In this document: positions 15,690-25,068 of the stretch, one piece after another
Position numbering within the stretch: position 1 is the first letter of the stretch
Layout of the letters: each line of letters starts with the position of its first letter
From: Actinomycetota bacterium
GTDB lineage: Bacteria > Actinomycetota > Actinomycetes > Actinomycetales > Microbacteriaceae
DNA: 40,919 nucleotides
Reading direction: 5' to 3'
NCBI GenBank assembly: GCA_030838475.1
Contig: JAUZFP010000014.1
Location: forward strand, 1-40,919
The notes under the pieces: model-generated
What the model was told of the DNA's origin: nothing
The model's input: only the letters and a program-made list of their open reading frames with translations
Database searches by the model: none
Made by a program: the position numbers and the translations under genes

Positions 15690-18119
15690 ATGGCCACTAC
15701 TGACGCCCAGACTCCCCGTGATCTCACCGTCGTCGACAAGTGGTGGCGCGCTGCCAACTATCTCTCGGTTGGGCAGATCTACCTGCTCGACAACGCCCGC
15801 CTCGAACGCCCACTCACCATCGATGACACGAAGCCCCGGCTCCTCGGGCACTTCGGCACGACGCCGGCCCTCAACCTCGTCTGGGCACACTTCAACCGGC
15901 TCATCATCCAACGCGACCTCAGCGTCGTCTACATCGCCGGCCCGGGGCACGGCGGCCCGGGCATCGTCGCCAACGCCTGGCTGGACGGCACCTACTCTGA
16001 ACTGTTCTCCAACATCACCCTCGACGGTGAAGGGATGCAGAAGCTATTCCGCCAGTTCTCGTTTCCCGGGGGCATCCCGTCCCACGCGGCGCCCGAGACG
16101 CCCGGCTCCATCAACGAGGGCGGCGAGCTCGGCTACTCGCTCGTGCACGCCTACGGTGCGGCGCTCGACAACCCCGACCTGATCCTGGCCACCGTCATCG
16201 GTGACGGCGAGGCCGAGACCGCGACGCTCGCGACAAGCTGGCACCTCAACAAATTCCTGAGCGCAAAGACGGATGGGGCAGTGCTCCCGATCCTGAACCT
16301 CAACGGGTACAAGATCGCGAATCCGACCATCCTGGCCCGCATCCCGATCGACGAACTGATGAACCTCATGCGAGGCTACGGCTACGCACCGGTGCTGGTC
16401 GAGGGCGGCTTCGACGACGAAGACCACATGGCCGTGCACGCCCGATTCGCGGATGCGCTCGAGCAGGCGCTCGACGACATCGCGGGCATCCAGCGCTCCG
16501 CTCGCGAGGACGGCAACGAGGAGCGTCCGATGTGGCCAATGATCATCCTGAAGACGCCAAAAGGATGGACCGGCCCCAAGTTCGTCGACGGCAAGCCGGT
16601 CGAGAATACCTGGCGCGCCCATCAGGTTCCGATCGCGAATGTCCGCGACAAGCCCGAGCACCTCCACCAGCTGCAGGAGTGGATGGAGAGCTACAGGGCC
16701 GGCGAGCTTTTCGAGACATCCGGCAAACCGATCGCCGAACTCGACGCGAACCGGCCCAAGGGCGAGAAGCGGATGTCCGCCAACCCGCACGGCAACGGCG
16801 GTCTCCTGATGAAAGACCTCGACCTGCCGCCGCTCGAGCCACACGCCGTCGACGTCTCCAAGGACCGCGGGATCGTCCTCGAACCAACCCGGGTTCTCGG
16901 CGGCTGGCTGCGGGATGTGATCGCCGCCAATCCCACCAACTTCCGAATCTTCGGACCGGATGAGACCGCATCCAACCGACTCGACGACGTTTATGACGTC
17001 ACCGCGAAAGCCTGGCAGGGCGAGTACTTGGCGGTCGACGAAAACCTCTCCCACGATGGCCGCGTCATCGAGGCGCTCAGCGAAAACCTGATGGAGGGTC
17101 TCCTCGAGGGCTACACCCTCACCGGACGGCACGGCCTGTTCAACTCGTACGAGGCGTTCATCCACGTCGTCGACGCGATGTTCAACCAGCATGCCAAGTG
17201 GTTGGAGTCGGCGGCCGAGGTGCCCTGGCGACGCCCCATCCCGTCATTCAACTACCTGCTGTCGAGCCACGTGTGGCGGCAGGACCACAACGGGTTCTCC
17301 CACCAGGACCCCGGCTTCCTCGATCACGTCGTCAACAAGCGCGCCAGCGTCGTGCGGGTCTACCTACCGGCCGACGCGAACCAGCTACTCGTGACCGCCG
17401 AGCACGTCTTCAACACGCACAACTACGTCAACGTCATCGTCGCGGGAAAGCAGCCGTCGCCGAACTTCCTTAGCCTCGAGGAGGCACGCGAGCATGGCGA
17501 GCGCGGACTCGGCGTCTGGGACTGGGCGGGCACCGAGGTCGAGGGTGAGGCTCCCGATGTGGTGATCGCCTGCGCGGGCGACGTCCCGACGATCGAGGCG
17601 ATGGCCGCGGTGCAGATCCTGAAGAAGGAGATCCCCGAACTGAAGATGAGGTTCGTCAACGTCGTCGACCTGATGCGCCTGCAGGACAGCACCGAGCATC
17701 CACACGGGCTCGAGGCCGCCGCCTACGAGGCGATCTTCACGGTCGACAAGCCCGTGATCTTCGCCTTCCACGGCTATCCCGCGCTCGTGCACCGGCTGAC
17801 CTACCGCCGAAGGAATCAGGAGAACCTGCACGTTCGCGGGTTCAACGAACGAGGCACGACCACGACACCCTTCGACATGCTGATGCTCAACGACCTCGAC
17901 CGGTTCCGGCTGGTGATGGATGTGATTCGCCGCGTCCCCTCGCTGGGCACGAAGTACGCGTCACTCAACCAGCGGATGGACGACGAACGGATGTCGCACC
18001 GCGCCTACACCCGCGCCCACGGCGAAGACCCGGTGGACGTCTCGACGACCGACGGCCTCCCCTTCAAGTCGAGCAACGTGCGGGTGGATGCGACCGGCGA
18101 CGACAACACAAAAATTTAG
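15690..18119 (+). CDS. xfp: Xylulose-5-phosphate/fructose-6-phosphate phosphoketolase
   Basis: An 809-residue thiamine-diphosphate enzyme that splits xylulose-5-P (and often fructose-6-P) with phosphate into acetyl-P plus a triose- or tetrose-P. It has the family's usual length and order: GPGHGGPG (84-91), the signature [10 protein letters not shown] (141-150), GDGEAETAT (171-179), QVPIAN-type text, and [37 protein letters not shown] in the second domain. The GDGEAET motif is followed by Ala, where I recall Gly as usual. ATG 15690 is chosen over TTG 15687. It gives the cell a carbon-saving route to acetyl-P. The 3' end overlaps the convergent ATPase gene by four bases. Confidence 0.95.
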   Translation: MATTDAQTPRDLTVVDKWWRAANYLSVGQIYLLDNARLERPLTIDDTKPRLLGHFGTTPALNLVWAHFNRLIIQRDLSVVYIAGPGHGGPGIVANAWLDGTYSELFSNITLDGEGMQKLFRQFSFPGGIPSHAAPETPGSINEGGELGYSLVHAYGAALDNPDLILATVIGDGEAETATLATSWHLNKFLSAKTDGAVLPILNLNGYKIANPTILARIPIDELMNLMRGYGYAPVLVEGGFDDEDHMAVHARFADALEQALDDIAGIQRSAREDGNEERPMWPMIILKTPKGWTGPKFVDGKPVENTWRAHQVPIANVRDKPEHLHQLQEWMESYRAGELFETSGKPIAELDANRPKGEKRMSANPHGNGGLLMKDLDLPPLEPHAVDVSKDRGIVLEPTRVLGGWLRDVIAANPTNFRIFGPDETASNRLDDVYDVTAKAWQGEYLAVDENLSHDGRVIEALSENLMEGLLEGYTLTGRHGLFNSYEAFIHVVDAMFNQHAKWLESAAEVPWRRPIPSFNYLLSSHVWRQDHNGFSHQDPGFLDHVVNKRASVVRVYLPADANQLLVTAEHVFNTHNYVNVIVAGKQPSPNFLSLEEAREHGERGLGVWDWAGTEVEGEAPDVVIACAGDVPTIEAMAAVQILKKEIPELKMRFVNVVDLMRLQDSTEHPHGLEAAAYEAIFTVDKPVIFAFHGYPALVHRLTYRRRNQENLHVRGFNERGTTTTPFDMLMLNDLDRFRLVMDVIRRVPSLGTKYASLNQRMDDERMSHRAYTRAHGEDPVDVSTTDGLPFKSSNVRVDATGDDNTKI

Positions 18120-20650
18120 GCCGTTCGCTGGCGGGGCTTCCAGAAGAATCGCTTGGCGATCTCGTTGGATGCGACGTAGACCAGCGTGATTCCGATGATC
18201 GCGAGGAACAGCGGCAACGAAAGACCCACCAGCGACAGCGGTTTGGCGAGCGGCGAGTACGGCAGGTAGCAGGCGATCGCCGCGACGACGATGCTCGCGA
18301 TGACAATCCAGCGACTCGGTCGACTGCGGAAGAACGGCCGCCGGGTTCGGAGAACGAAGAGCACCACCACCTCGGTGAGGATGCTGCCGATGAACCATGC
18401 GCTCTGAAACTCGTGCACCTTCGCATGGAATCCGAGCTCGAGCACGAGGAACGTGATGATGTCGAAGGCGGAACTGATCGACCCAAACACGATCATGTAG
18501 TTCCGGATCAGCTTCACGTTCCACCTCTGCGGTTTGCGCAGCTGGGCGGCATCCACCGAGTCCGTGGCAATGAATGTCGCCGGGAAGTCGGTGAGCAGGT
18601 TGATGAGCAGAATCTGCCCCGCGAGGAGCGGCAGGAAAGGCAGCACGGCCGCGGCGATCGCCATGCTCAGCACGTTGCCGAAGCTCGCGCTCGTCGTCAT
18701 GAAGATGTACTTCATCGTGTTGGCGAAGGTTCGGCGACCCTGGGTCATGCCGGCGAGCAGCACGTTCAGATCCTTGTCGAGCAGCACGATCGCGGCGGCC
18801 TCCTTCGCGACGGCGACGGCGCTGTCGACGGAAATGCCGACATCCGCTGCGTGTAGTGCGGGCGAATCATTGATGCCGTCGCCCATGTAGCCGACCGTCT
18901 GGCCGGTGGCGCGAAGGGCGCGAACGATCCGTTCCTTCTGCAACGGGTTGAGTTCGGCGAACACGATGACACCGGGTGCCCGCGCCGCCAGGGCCGCATC
19001 GTCCAGCTTGTCGATGTCCGCGCCGGTCAACACCGTCGTCGTGTCGAGTCCGACCTCTCTGGCGATGTGCGCCGCGACCAGACGGTTGTCGCCGGTGAGC
19101 ATACGCACCGAGATTCCGTTGTCCGCGAGGTCCTTGAGCGTCTTGGCCGCGTCCGGCTTGGCGGGGTCGGCGAAGGTCACGAAACCAACAAGAGTCATGG
19201 ATGCCTCGTCCGCGAGCGTCGTCGAGGCGGCGCCGTTGAGCTCCCGGGTCGCGACACCGAGTACGCGATAGCCCTGGTTGCTCAGATCGAGGAAGAGCTT
19301 CTGCACGGCCGTATTCACCGTCGCGATCGGCACCGTGGAGCCGTCCGCGGTCTGTGCCGTCGTGCACACCTCGAGGATCGCATCCAACGCACCCTTGCTC
19401 ACGAGGGTCGGCGCGCCAGCGCCATCCTTCACCAGCACGCTCAGTCGGCGACGGTTGAAGTCGTAGGGCAACTCCCCCAGCTTCACGACCCTCGAGACAT
19501 CGCACTTCACGTCGGCGCAGATGGCGTCATCGATCGGGTTCTTCAGGCCGACCTGGAAGAACGCGTCGATGTAGCAGAGGCGGGCCACGACCTTGCTCGG
19601 CTTGCCCGCGACATCCAGTGCGGCGTCGAGTACCACCTGGCCGGCGGTCATGGTGCCGGTCTTGTCGGAGCAGAAGATGCTCATCGATCCGAAGTCCTCG
19701 ATCGAGTCGAGGCGACGGACGATCACCCGACGCTTGGCGATCGCGCGCGCACCCTGCGCCAGGCTGATGCTCACGATGGTTGGCAGCAGTTGCGGCGTGA
19801 GGCCCACCGCGAGAGCGAGAGAGAACAGGACGGAGTTGATGGGATCTTTGTGTTCGATCAGGTTGATGACGAAGATCACCACGACCAGCGCGATCATGAT
19901 CCGCGTGAGAAAGAGCCCGAAGCTGGTCAGCCCCTTTTCAAACCCCGTCTTCGGCGGCGCCGTCTCGAGGCGAGCCGAGACCGATCCGATCTCCGTGTCG
20001 GCGCCGGTCCCCACGACAACGACAGTGCCGCTGCCACTCGCGACATGCGTACCCAGATAGACCATGTTCGAGCGGGCGTTCAGCGCCGAGGCGACCGCAC
20101 TCGTCCCCGGAGTCTTCTCGACCGGGAACGTCTCACCGGTCAGGGCGGACTCGTCCAGTTGCAGTCCATTGGATGACAGCACGATCGAGTCGCCGGGCAC
20201 AAGATCGCCGGCGGCAACGTCGGCGACATCCCCCGGCACGATCGCGCTGATCGGCACCGCCCGGATCGTGCCGTCCCGGTACACGTTGGCCTTGATCTCC
20301 ACGGTCGCGAGCAGCGCGGCGATCGCCCGACCGGCGCCGCGTTCCTGCCAGAATCCGAGCAAGCCGGACAGCAGGATGATGACAAGGATGATGATCGAGT
20401 CGACCAGGTCACCAAGGACCATGGCCAGCACCGTCGCGATCACCAGGATGATGATGATCGGGCTGAGAAACTGGCGCGCCAGAAGCTTGCCAGCGGATGC
20501 CTGCTTCGAGGTTGCCAGGGTATTTGCACCCACCCGCGCGAGCGTCGCGGCCGCCTGCGAACTGGTCAGACCCTTCGCCGAGGAGTCGAGATCGGTCAGG
20601 AGCGTCGCGGAGTCGGTGCTCCAGAACGCGGTGGGAACTGTCGTAGGCAC
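18116..20650 (-). CDS. mgtA: Magnesium-translocating P-type ATPase (P3B, MgtA-like)
   Basis: An 844-residue membrane ATPase. An N-terminal cation-ATPase domain precedes helices M1-M2 (about 62-100). The actuator loop has LTGET (170-174). M4 carries [11 protein letters not shown], where E. coli MgtA has GLTPEMLP. The phosphorylated Asp329 is in CSDKTGTMT (usually CTDKTGTLT). The hinge reads [11 protein letters not shown], and the C-terminal helices begin [21 protein letters not shown], as in MgtA-type pumps. It should import Mg2+ using ATP, but Ni2+ or other ions cannot be excluded. No Mg2+-sensing leader is evident upstream, where only about 55 bases separate it from the thioredoxin-like gene. 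Confidence 0.88.
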   Translation of the reverse strand: MPTTVPTAFWSTDSATLLTDLDSSAKGLTSSQAAATLARVGANTLATSKQASAGKLLARQFLSPIIIILVIATVLAMVLGDLVDSIIILVIILLSGLLGFWQERGAGRAIAALLATVEIKANVYRDGTIRAVPISAIVPGDVADVAAGDLVPGDSIVLSSNGLQLDESALTGETFPVEKTPGTSAVASALNARSNMVYLGTHVASGSGTVVVVGTGADTEIGSVSARLETAPPKTGFEKGLTSFGLFLTRIMIALVVVIFVINLIEHKDPINSVLFSLALAVGLTPQLLPTIVSISLAQGARAIAKRRVIVRRLDSIEDFGSMSIFCSDKTGTMTAGQVVLDAALDVAGKPSKVVARLCYIDAFFQVGLKNPIDDAICADVKCDVSRVVKLGELPYDFNRRRLSVLVKDGAGAPTLVSKGALDAILEVCTTAQTADGSTVPIATVNTAVQKLFLDLSNQGYRVLGVATRELNGAASTTLADEASMTLVGFVTFADPAKPDAAKTLKDLADNGISVRMLTGDNRLVAAHIAREVGLDTTTVLTGADIDKLDDAALAARAPGVIVFAELNPLQKERIVRALRATGQTVGYMGDGINDSPALHAADVGISVDSAVAVAKEAAAIVLLDKDLNVLLAGMTQGRRTFANTMKYIFMTTSASFGNVLSMAIAAAVLPFLPLLAGQILLINLLTDFPATFIATDSVDAAQLRKPQRWNVKLIRNYMIVFGSISSAFDIITFLVLELGFHAKVHEFQSAWFIGSILTEVVVLFVLRTRRPFFRSRPSRWIVIASIVVAAIACYLPYSPLAKPLSLVGLSLPLFLAIIGITLVYVASNEIAKRFFWKPRQRTA

Positions 20651-20704
20651 GACCCCAAGTATGCGGTGCGCCGCAGCGGGAACCCGATAGGTACTACGTG
20701 CCTA

Positions 20705-20965
20705 TTAAGCGGCCTTCGCGAGCGCCACCAAGACCTGGTTGAGCGAAGGGATACCCTCGGCCCGGAACACCTCTGTCCCGTCGGCCCCGCTGATGATCAC
20801 GGTGGGCGTCGAACGGATGCCCAGGCGCTCCGCCTCGCTCTCGTCGCGCACGATGTCGTGCTCAACGAGCTGCATCGCGCTCACCAGTCGACCGGCCTCG
20901 GCCAGCACCGAGCGCGTGATCATGCACGGCTCGCAGAAGGTGGAGGTGTAGAAGTCGACGTTCAC
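20705..20965 (-). CDS. Thioredoxin/glutaredoxin-fold small protein
   Basis: An 86-residue redox protein. The fold begins NVDFYTSTFCEPC, with the redox pair Cys11-Glu-Pro-Cys14, and continues to LGIRSTPTVII, where the cis-proline loop IRSTPT is typical of glutaredoxin-like NrdH and mycoredoxin/thioredoxin families. The active-site pair CEPC is neither CGPC nor CPYC. It probably reduces disulfides of some partner protein; which one is unknown. It lies upstream of and in the same direction as the Mg2+ ATPase gene, but with its own start and 54 bases between, so joint function is doubtful. Confidence 0.78.
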   Translation of the reverse strand: MNVDFYTSTFCEPCMITRSVLAEAGRLVSAMQLVEHDIVRDESEAERLGIRSTPTVIISGADGTEVFRAEGIPSLNQVLVALAKAA

Positions 20966-21003
20966 ATGAAGCCCAACTGTCCGCGAGCCGTTGTGATTCC
21001 TGC

Positions 21004-21045
21004 GGTGGTCTCGATAACGCCGTGCTTCGCCGCGGCTACTCGACC
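21004..21045. repeat. Degenerate dispersed repeat, REP-like
   Basis: GGTGGTCTCGATAACGCC followed by GTGCTTCGCCGCGGCTACTCGACC resembles a short repeat I recall from many Microbacteriaceae genomes (GGTCTCGATACG...CGGCTACTCGACC with a GC-rich inner dyad). This copy has an extra base in GATAACG. It lies between two small genes and seems non-coding. The comparison is from memory. Confidence 0.45.
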
Positions 21046-21067
21046 CGAGGGGGCTTCGCCGCCCTCG

Positions 21068-21343
21068 CTACGAGTCGTAGCGCTCTTCGGTGTCCTCGAG
21101 GTCGTCGGCATCCTTTGGATCCCAGACGTAGGTGACGTGCACGCTGTCGCCGACCTTCACGGCGGTCGTCGCCGTGTACGCAAACTCGGCGGCAGCCATC
21201 GACTCGAGTCCGTTGACGATGATCTCAGTATCCCAACCGGATGCGGTCGCAATGCGGTGGTCGGTCTGCCCGTCGTTGGGCCCGCCGGAGAAGATCACAA
21301 TGTACTCGTCGCCGTGGGCGAGGGTGGGCTGTTCGTCAGTCAT
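21068..21343 (-). CDS. Small acidic protein of unknown function
   Basis: A 91-residue acidic protein beginning MTDEQPTLAHGDEYIVIFSGGPNDGQTDHRI and ending in a strongly acidic tail (DPKDADDLEDTEERYDS). The alternation of short hydrophobic stretches suggests a small beta-rich domain. There is no signal peptide, Cys or membrane helix. The ATG at 21341-21343 is chosen because the upstream extension in frame looks non-coding. I do not recognise a named family. It is isolated, with hairpins on one side and the dispersed repeat on the other. Confidence 0.6.
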   Translation of the reverse strand: MTDEQPTLAHGDEYIVIFSGGPNDGQTDHRIATASGWDTEIIVNGLESMAAAEFAYTATTAVKVGDSVHVTYVWDPKDADDLEDTEERYDS

Positions 21344-21408
21344 GTGAATAGTCTCGCAGAAAGCGGGTCGGGGGCGGTCGGTCGCGTCTGCGGGTTCATT
21401 CAGGAGCA

Positions 21409-21464
21409 CGACTTTGCAGAAGATGCTGCAAATACGTCCGCGAACAGCAATAACTGCAAAGTCG
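21409..21464. terminator. Long hairpin between two minus-strand genes
   Basis: CGACTTTGCAG (21409-21419) pairs perfectly with CTGCAAAGTCG (21454-21464), with an inner pair TGCTG (21424-21428)/CAGCA (21445-21449). It lies 17 bases below the stop of the SCO4848-like gene and would act as its terminator. It resembles the 38017-38068 hairpin in size and in the GACTTTG/GCACTTTG arm. Confidence 0.6.
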
Positions 21465-21481
21465 CGTACAGGATTCGCGTC

Positions 21482-21697
21482 TTAGACCACCCGAAGCAGC
21501 GTGAGCACACCGAATACGAGCGAGACGATCGCTAGCAGCAGCGCACTCCCGATCAGGATCGCGTGGACTTTGAGGAAACGAGTCGCCTTGCCCTGCTCAT
21601 CCCTGGCCCGAGGATCGGCGGCCGTACGCCGATAGAACGGCGGCCAGACGATCCAGTTGAAGACGCCATTCACGAGAAGGAGTATCGCTGCGGTCAT
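21482..21697 (-). CDS. SCO4848-like small membrane protein
   Basis: A 71-residue protein with two transmembrane helices: about 4-20 (ILLLVNGVFNWIVWPPF) and 44-68 (LIGSALLLAIVSLVFGVLTLL). The loop between is basic and polar. The pattern FNWIVWP...DPR...KVHAIL agrees with my memory of the actinobacterial SCO4848 family of small membrane proteins, whose function is unknown. The start ATG 21695-21697 leaves 160 bases to the divergent orn gene. Confidence 0.65.
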   Translation of the reverse strand: MTAAILLLVNGVFNWIVWPPFYRRTAADPRARDEQGKATRFLKVHAILIGSALLLAIVSLVFGVLTLLRVV

Positions 21698-21857
21698 CCA
21701 CCCACTCTAAATACCGGGTGGCGGGAGCAACGGACGGATGGGCGGAGTAACAACGCCGCCCATCGCGCACCATTTCCCTCCACCGGTTGCGGTTTCTCCC
21801 TCCACCCCAACTGGACGGTGCAGAATCCGGGTCGGGGGCGGTCGGTAGGATGGGGGC

Positions 21858-22481
21858 GTGGCTTCTGCGGATGACCGTCTGGTCTGGATCGATTGCGAAA
21901 TGACCGGGCTCGATCTTCAGATCGACGAACTCGTTGAGGTCGCGGTGGTCATCACCGACTATGACCTTGTGCCGGTCGACCCCGGTTTCAACATCGTCAT
22001 CAAGCCCGACCAGACCGCGTGGGACCACATGGGTGACTTCGTCCGCGAGATGCATACGGCCAGCGGACTCCTCGAGGAAATTCCGAACGGCAAGTCACTC
22101 GCCGAGGCCGAGTACGAGGTCCTTGAGTACATCCTGAAATTCGTCCCAGGGGCTCAGAGCGCCCCGCTCGCCGGCAACACCATCGGTACCGACCGGATGT
22201 TCCTGGCCAAGTACATGCCGCGAGTCGACTCGCACCTGCACTACCGCAGTGTCGACGTGTCATCCATCAAGGAACTCATCCGGCACTGGTTCCCGCGCAT
22301 CTACTTCAGCGCTCCCCCGAAGAACGGCGGACACCGCGCACTCGCCGACATCCTCGAGTCGATTCGCGAGCTCGAGTACTACCGCGGGATTGCCTTCGTC
22401 GCCGAGCCTGGCCCGACCTCGGAGCAGGCGCAGGCCACCGCCGCCACGGTCGTCGCAAACTGGGCCCCTCGCCTACTGTAG
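21858..22481 (+). CDS. orn: Oligoribonuclease (3'-5' exoribonuclease)
   Basis: A 207-residue DEDDh exonuclease that degrades 2-5-nucleotide RNA, including pGpG from c-di-GMP turnover, to mononucleotides. The motifs are in order: LVWIDCEMTGLD (Exo I, Asp and Glu), NTIGTDRMFLAKYMP (Exo II) and NGGHRALADILESIREL (Exo III with the catalytic His). GTG 21858 follows AGGATGGGGG. It is essential or near-essential in many actinobacteria. The downstream tRNA-His reproduces the order found in Streptomyces. The C-terminal tail is slightly longer than the E. coli enzyme. Confidence 0.95.
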   Translation: MASADDRLVWIDCEMTGLDLQIDELVEVAVVITDYDLVPVDPGFNIVIKPDQTAWDHMGDFVREMHTASGLLEEIPNGKSLAEAEYEVLEYILKFVPGAQSAPLAGNTIGTDRMFLAKYMPRVDSHLHYRSVDVSSIKELIRHWFPRIYFSAPPKNGGHRALADILESIRELEYYRGIAFVAEPGPTSEQAQATAATVVANWAPRLL

Positions 22482-22520
22482 AATTCTTTGGTTGCCTCCA
22501 CGCAAGTGGAAGCGGCTCAT

Positions 22521-22597
22521 GGTGGGCGTAGCTCAGTTGGTAGAGCACTGGCTTGTGGTGCCGGTGGTCGCGGGTTCGAGCCCCGTCGTCCACCCCA
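22521..22597 (+). tRNA. tRNA-His (anticodon GUG)
   Basis: Acceptor GTGGGCG pairs with CGTCCAC, D arm GCTCAGTTGGTAGAGC, anticodon arm CTGGC-TTGTGGT-GCCGG with anticodon GTG, T arm GCGGGTTCGAGCCCCGT. The discriminator is C and CCA is encoded (22595-22597). A G precedes position 1 (22521), as needed for the G-1:C73 pair of tRNA-His. A small TCCAC-GCAA-GTGGA hairpin lies just upstream (22497-22510). Confidence 0.95.
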
Positions 22598-22652
22598 TGC
22601 AAACGGATTGCGGCTCGGCTTCGGCCGGGCCGCTTCTGGTTAAGCTGGCACC

Positions 22653-22949
22653 GTGGCTGACACGCTGGAACGCACCGAGGAGGACCTCGACCTCCACACG
22701 GTCGTGCTGCCCGATCGGCCGTGGATCACGATCGTGTGGAACGATCCGGTCAACCTGCAGAACTACGTCACCTGGGTGTTCAAGACCTATTTCGGATTTG
22801 CTCCCCCCGAGGCGAAGCGCCTGATGCTCCTCGTCCACCACGAGGGCCGCGCGGTGGTTGCGACGGGCTCCCGCGAGGAGATGGAGCGCCACGTCGTAGC
22901 GATGCACGGCTACGGGCTCTGGGCGACGCTGCAGAAGGACGACGAGTGA
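22653..22949 (+). CDS. clpS: ATP-dependent Clp protease adaptor ClpS
   Basis: A 98-residue adaptor that delivers N-degron substrates to ClpC/ClpP. The core reads [26 protein letters not shown], followed by [40 protein letters not shown]; the Asn-Asp and the His-Glu-Gly segments form the N-degron pocket. The start is GTG 22653. The stop codon overlaps the start of the DUF2017 gene (GTGA at 22946-22949), and that gene in turn overlaps the metallopeptidase gene, so all three are translated together. Confidence 0.93.
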   Translation: MADTLERTEEDLDLHTVVLPDRPWITIVWNDPVNLQNYVTWVFKTYFGFAPPEAKRLMLLVHHEGRAVVATGSREEMERHVVAMHGYGLWATLQKDDE

Positions 22950-23428
22950 GCGGCTTCCGAGTCACCGCCAGGGGCATCTCGATCAAACTCACCGAATCGG
23001 ATGCGCGCCTGCTCGCCGACCTCGCAAACCAGGTCGCGACGCTCATCGCCGGCCGCGCAGATACGGCGGACGATGCTGCCCTCAATCGCCTGCTTCCCTC
23101 CGCGTACCTCGACGAGTCGGACTCTGCGGAGTTCCGGCGCTTCACCGAGGACGAGCTCGCCGACGGCAAAGTCCTGAACGCCCTGACCATGGTCGAGACG
23201 CTGGAGGGCGACCCGAAGGATGGCCACCTCCGCGTGATCCTGGATGACCCGTCCGCCCAGTCCTGGCTGCGCTCGCTCACCGATATCCGCCTCGCCCTCG
23301 CCAGCCGACTTGGCCTGGAGGACCCGGCCACCGAACCACCCCACGAGGGCGACGACCGGTACCTGCTCTCGGTCTACAACTGGCTTGGCGCCCTGCAGTG
23401 GTCGCTGGTGAAGGCGGTGGATCGGTGA
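22946..23428 (+). CDS. DUF2017 family protein
   Basis: A 160-residue soluble protein of the actinobacterial DUF2017 family, whose role is unknown. It begins [29 protein letters not shown] and continues with an acidic middle and [24 protein letters not shown], ending with a helix containing [14 protein letters not shown]. Being locked by overlapping codons between clpS and a metallopeptidase gene, a pattern found across actinobacteria, it is probably connected with ClpS-guided proteolysis. That is inference from conserved order. The start is GTG 22946. Confidence 0.88.
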   Translation: MSGFRVTARGISIKLTESDARLLADLANQVATLIAGRADTADDAALNRLLPSAYLDESDSAEFRRFTEDELADGKVLNALTMVETLEGDPKDGHLRVILDDPSAQSWLRSLTDIRLALASRLGLEDPATEPPHEGDDRYLLSVYNWLGALQWSLVKAVDR

Positions 23429-23781
23429 GGCTCGACGCCCTCGATGCCGACCAGTTCGAGAAACTCGTGACCGACGAGCTGGACCTGCTCCCCGACGACA
23501 TGATCGACGGCATCGAGAATGTCGGATTCACCACCCAGAGCCGACCGGATGACGGATCCCTCGGCCTACTCGGCCTCTACACGGGCATCGCCCTGACCCG
23601 TCGCGGACAGTACGGTCACGGTGAGCTTCCCGACCACATCGTGCTCTACCGCGAACCGCACTTGCGAATCTCGCGCGATCTGGATGACCTGAAGCTGAAC
23701 ATCCACGTCACCCTCGTCCACGAGATCGGGCACTACTACGGTCTCGACGACGAGGAGCTGCACAACCTCGGCTGGGGCTAG
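23425..23781 (+). CDS. Small HExxH metallopeptidase-family protein
   Basis: A 118-residue zincin-like protein (the family of PF06262 type, once DUF1025). The motif HEIGHYYGLDDEELHNLGW near the C-terminus holds the HExxH zinc site, a downstream Asp or Glu and the glycine-tyrosine pair seen in this family. The N-terminus (LDADQFEKLVTDELDLLPDDMIDGIENVGF) is a conserved helix region. It starts at GTG 23425, overlapping the DUF2017 stop by TGA/GTGA. Proteolytic activity is not proven for the family. The 3' end overlaps the convergent kinase-like gene by four bases. Confidence 0.9.
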   Translation: MRLDALDADQFEKLVTDELDLLPDDMIDGIENVGFTTQSRPDDGSLGLLGLYTGIALTRRGQYGHGELPDHIVLYREPHLRISRDLDDLKLNIHVTLVHEIGHYYGLDDEELHNLGWG

Positions 23782-24290
23782 CTCCCGCGCTGGTCGACGA
23801 CGTAGTCGGCCAGGAGGTCGGGTCGCTCGCGGTCGACAAAGCGCTGCTCCTGGGCGGCCCAGTCGGCCCAGTGCGCCTCGTAGGTTCCGCCGTCCCGCGC
23901 CAGGGCGCGCGCCTTGCGGGTGGGCTCATCGAGTTCCACCCAGACGCCGAAAGTTGCGAGCTCGCGATTGGCGCGACTGAGCGAGCCGCTGCCCTCGACA
24001 ATCAACGGGCGGCTCGGGTCGAGTTCGTGCCACTCGGCGGGAGCATCCGCCACCCAGTCCCACCGCCGCCACCGGTTGGCCGGCAGGATGTCCGTGCGAA
24101 CGCACTCGCTCCCGGCCTCGAGGCCGCCCCACCCCGGGTAGACGTCATCGAGCCGAACCAGCTGGGCGTCGAGTGCGAAAACGAGCTCCGTCGCGAGCTC
24201 GGTCTTGCCCGAACCGGAGCGACCATCGATGAGGATGACCGGCCGGATCCCGGAAACCGCGGCCACGATCCGTTCGGCATCACTGGCCAC
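23778..24290 (-). CDS. P-loop kinase-like protein (uridine kinase type)
   Basis: A 170-residue nucleoside/small-molecule kinase-like P-loop protein. Walker A is GRSGSGKTELA (about residues 23-33). LVRLDDVYPGWGGLE looks like the substrate/Walker B region of the uridine kinase/phosphoribulokinase group, and LIVEGSGSLSR is a second characteristic strand. There is also an Arg-rich lid (DEPTRKARALARD). It starts at GTG 24288-24290 and overlaps the end of the ECF permease gene by 11 bases, so it is translated as the last gene of the riboswitch-controlled vitamin operon. A role phosphorylating the imported vitamin or a precursor is suggested only by context. Confidence 0.75.
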   Translation of the reverse strand: MASDAERIVAAVSGIRPVILIDGRSGSGKTELATELVFALDAQLVRLDDVYPGWGGLEAGSECVRTDILPANRWRRWDWVADAPAEWHELDPSRPLIVEGSGSLSRANRELATFGVWVELDEPTRKARALARDGGTYEAHWADWAAQEQRFVDRERPDLLADYVVDQRGS

Positions 24291-25068
24291 CGAGGAACCT
24301 CCAGGTCCCTGCCAGAATCGCGGCGGTGATGGCTGCCGCGGCGACCGTCAGCCCAATCAGGACGAGGAGCGTCTCCGGCCATCCGAATCGCGACTCCCGC
24401 GCCCACGTTCGGTGGGTGGATGCGCCGAACCCGCGAGCCTCCATCGCCGTCGCCAGCTTGCTCCCCCGTCGGATCGACAAGACCAAAAGCGCGAATGCCT
24501 GTCCAGCAAACCGTCGGACCCGACCGCGGTCGGCGGTGCCGCGAGCGCGCCTGGCCAGTTCCAGCGAGCGCCAGTCATCCAGAAAGAGGCCGGTAAGCCG
24601 CAGCGCCGCGAGAGCCCCGATGACGAATCGCGCCGGGAGGTGCAGCACCTGGCCAAGGCCGTCGGCGAGATCGGTGGGATCGACCGTGAGAAATAGCACC
24701 AGCGCGGGCAGCCCGATCGCGAGGATGCGCAGTGCGGTGGCAGCCGCGAGGTCGAGCGAGCCGTCGGTGACCCGGGCAAAGAGGAACGCGAAATGGGTTG
24801 CACCGGATGCTCGCCCGTAGAGCGCGATCGTGACCCCCGCGAGAACTGCCGCAACGAGAATCGGGAGCGCGCGGATGCCGAAACGTCGGGCACTAACGCC
24901 AGCCCAGAACAGAAGGACCAACTCGCACCCGAGCGCGACCACCGCCGACACCCAGTCCAGCGAGAGCAAGAGCGCCACACCGACGATGAGAGTCGTTGCG
25001 AGCTTCGCGACCGGATTAACGCGGAAGATCGGTTGACCGCCGCGGGCGGGAGTCAGGATGCTCGTCAT
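24280..25068 (-). CDS. ykoC: ECF transporter T component (YkoC/CbiQ-like)
   Basis: A 262-residue membrane protein with about five hydrophobic helices, the energy-coupling permease that links the S component to the ATPase. The ATPase-coupling Ala-Arg-Gly motifs are visible: LELARRARGTADRGRVRRF and LATAMEARGFG (two A-R-G coupling segments). A GRASGATHF segment and NPVAKLATT near the N-terminus match the CbiQ/EcfT family. The start ATG 25066-25068 overlaps the stop codon of the ATPase gene by ATGA. It belongs with the ATPase and S component upstream and the TPP riboswitch. Confidence 0.85.
   Translation of the reverse strand: MTSILTPARGGQPIFRVNPVAKLATTLIVGVALLLSLDWVSAVVALGCELVLLFWAGVSARRFGIRALPILVAAVLAGVTIALYGRASGATHFAFLFARVTDGSLDLAAATALRILAIGLPALVLFLTVDPTDLADGLGQVLHLPARFVIGALAALRLTGLFLDDWRSLELARRARGTADRGRVRRFAGQAFALLVLSIRRGSKLATAMEARGFGASTHRTWARESRFGWPETLLVLIGLTVAAAAITAAILAGTWRFLGGQ

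Noticed and set aside
16044..17192. 382-residue minus-strand open frame inside the phosphoketolase gene
   Set aside because: Antisense shadow of xfp, with no RBS or family motif.
19067..20176. 369-residue plus-strand open frame inside the P-type ATPase gene
   Set aside because: The opposite strand has all the P-type ATPase motifs; the frame is a composition artefact.
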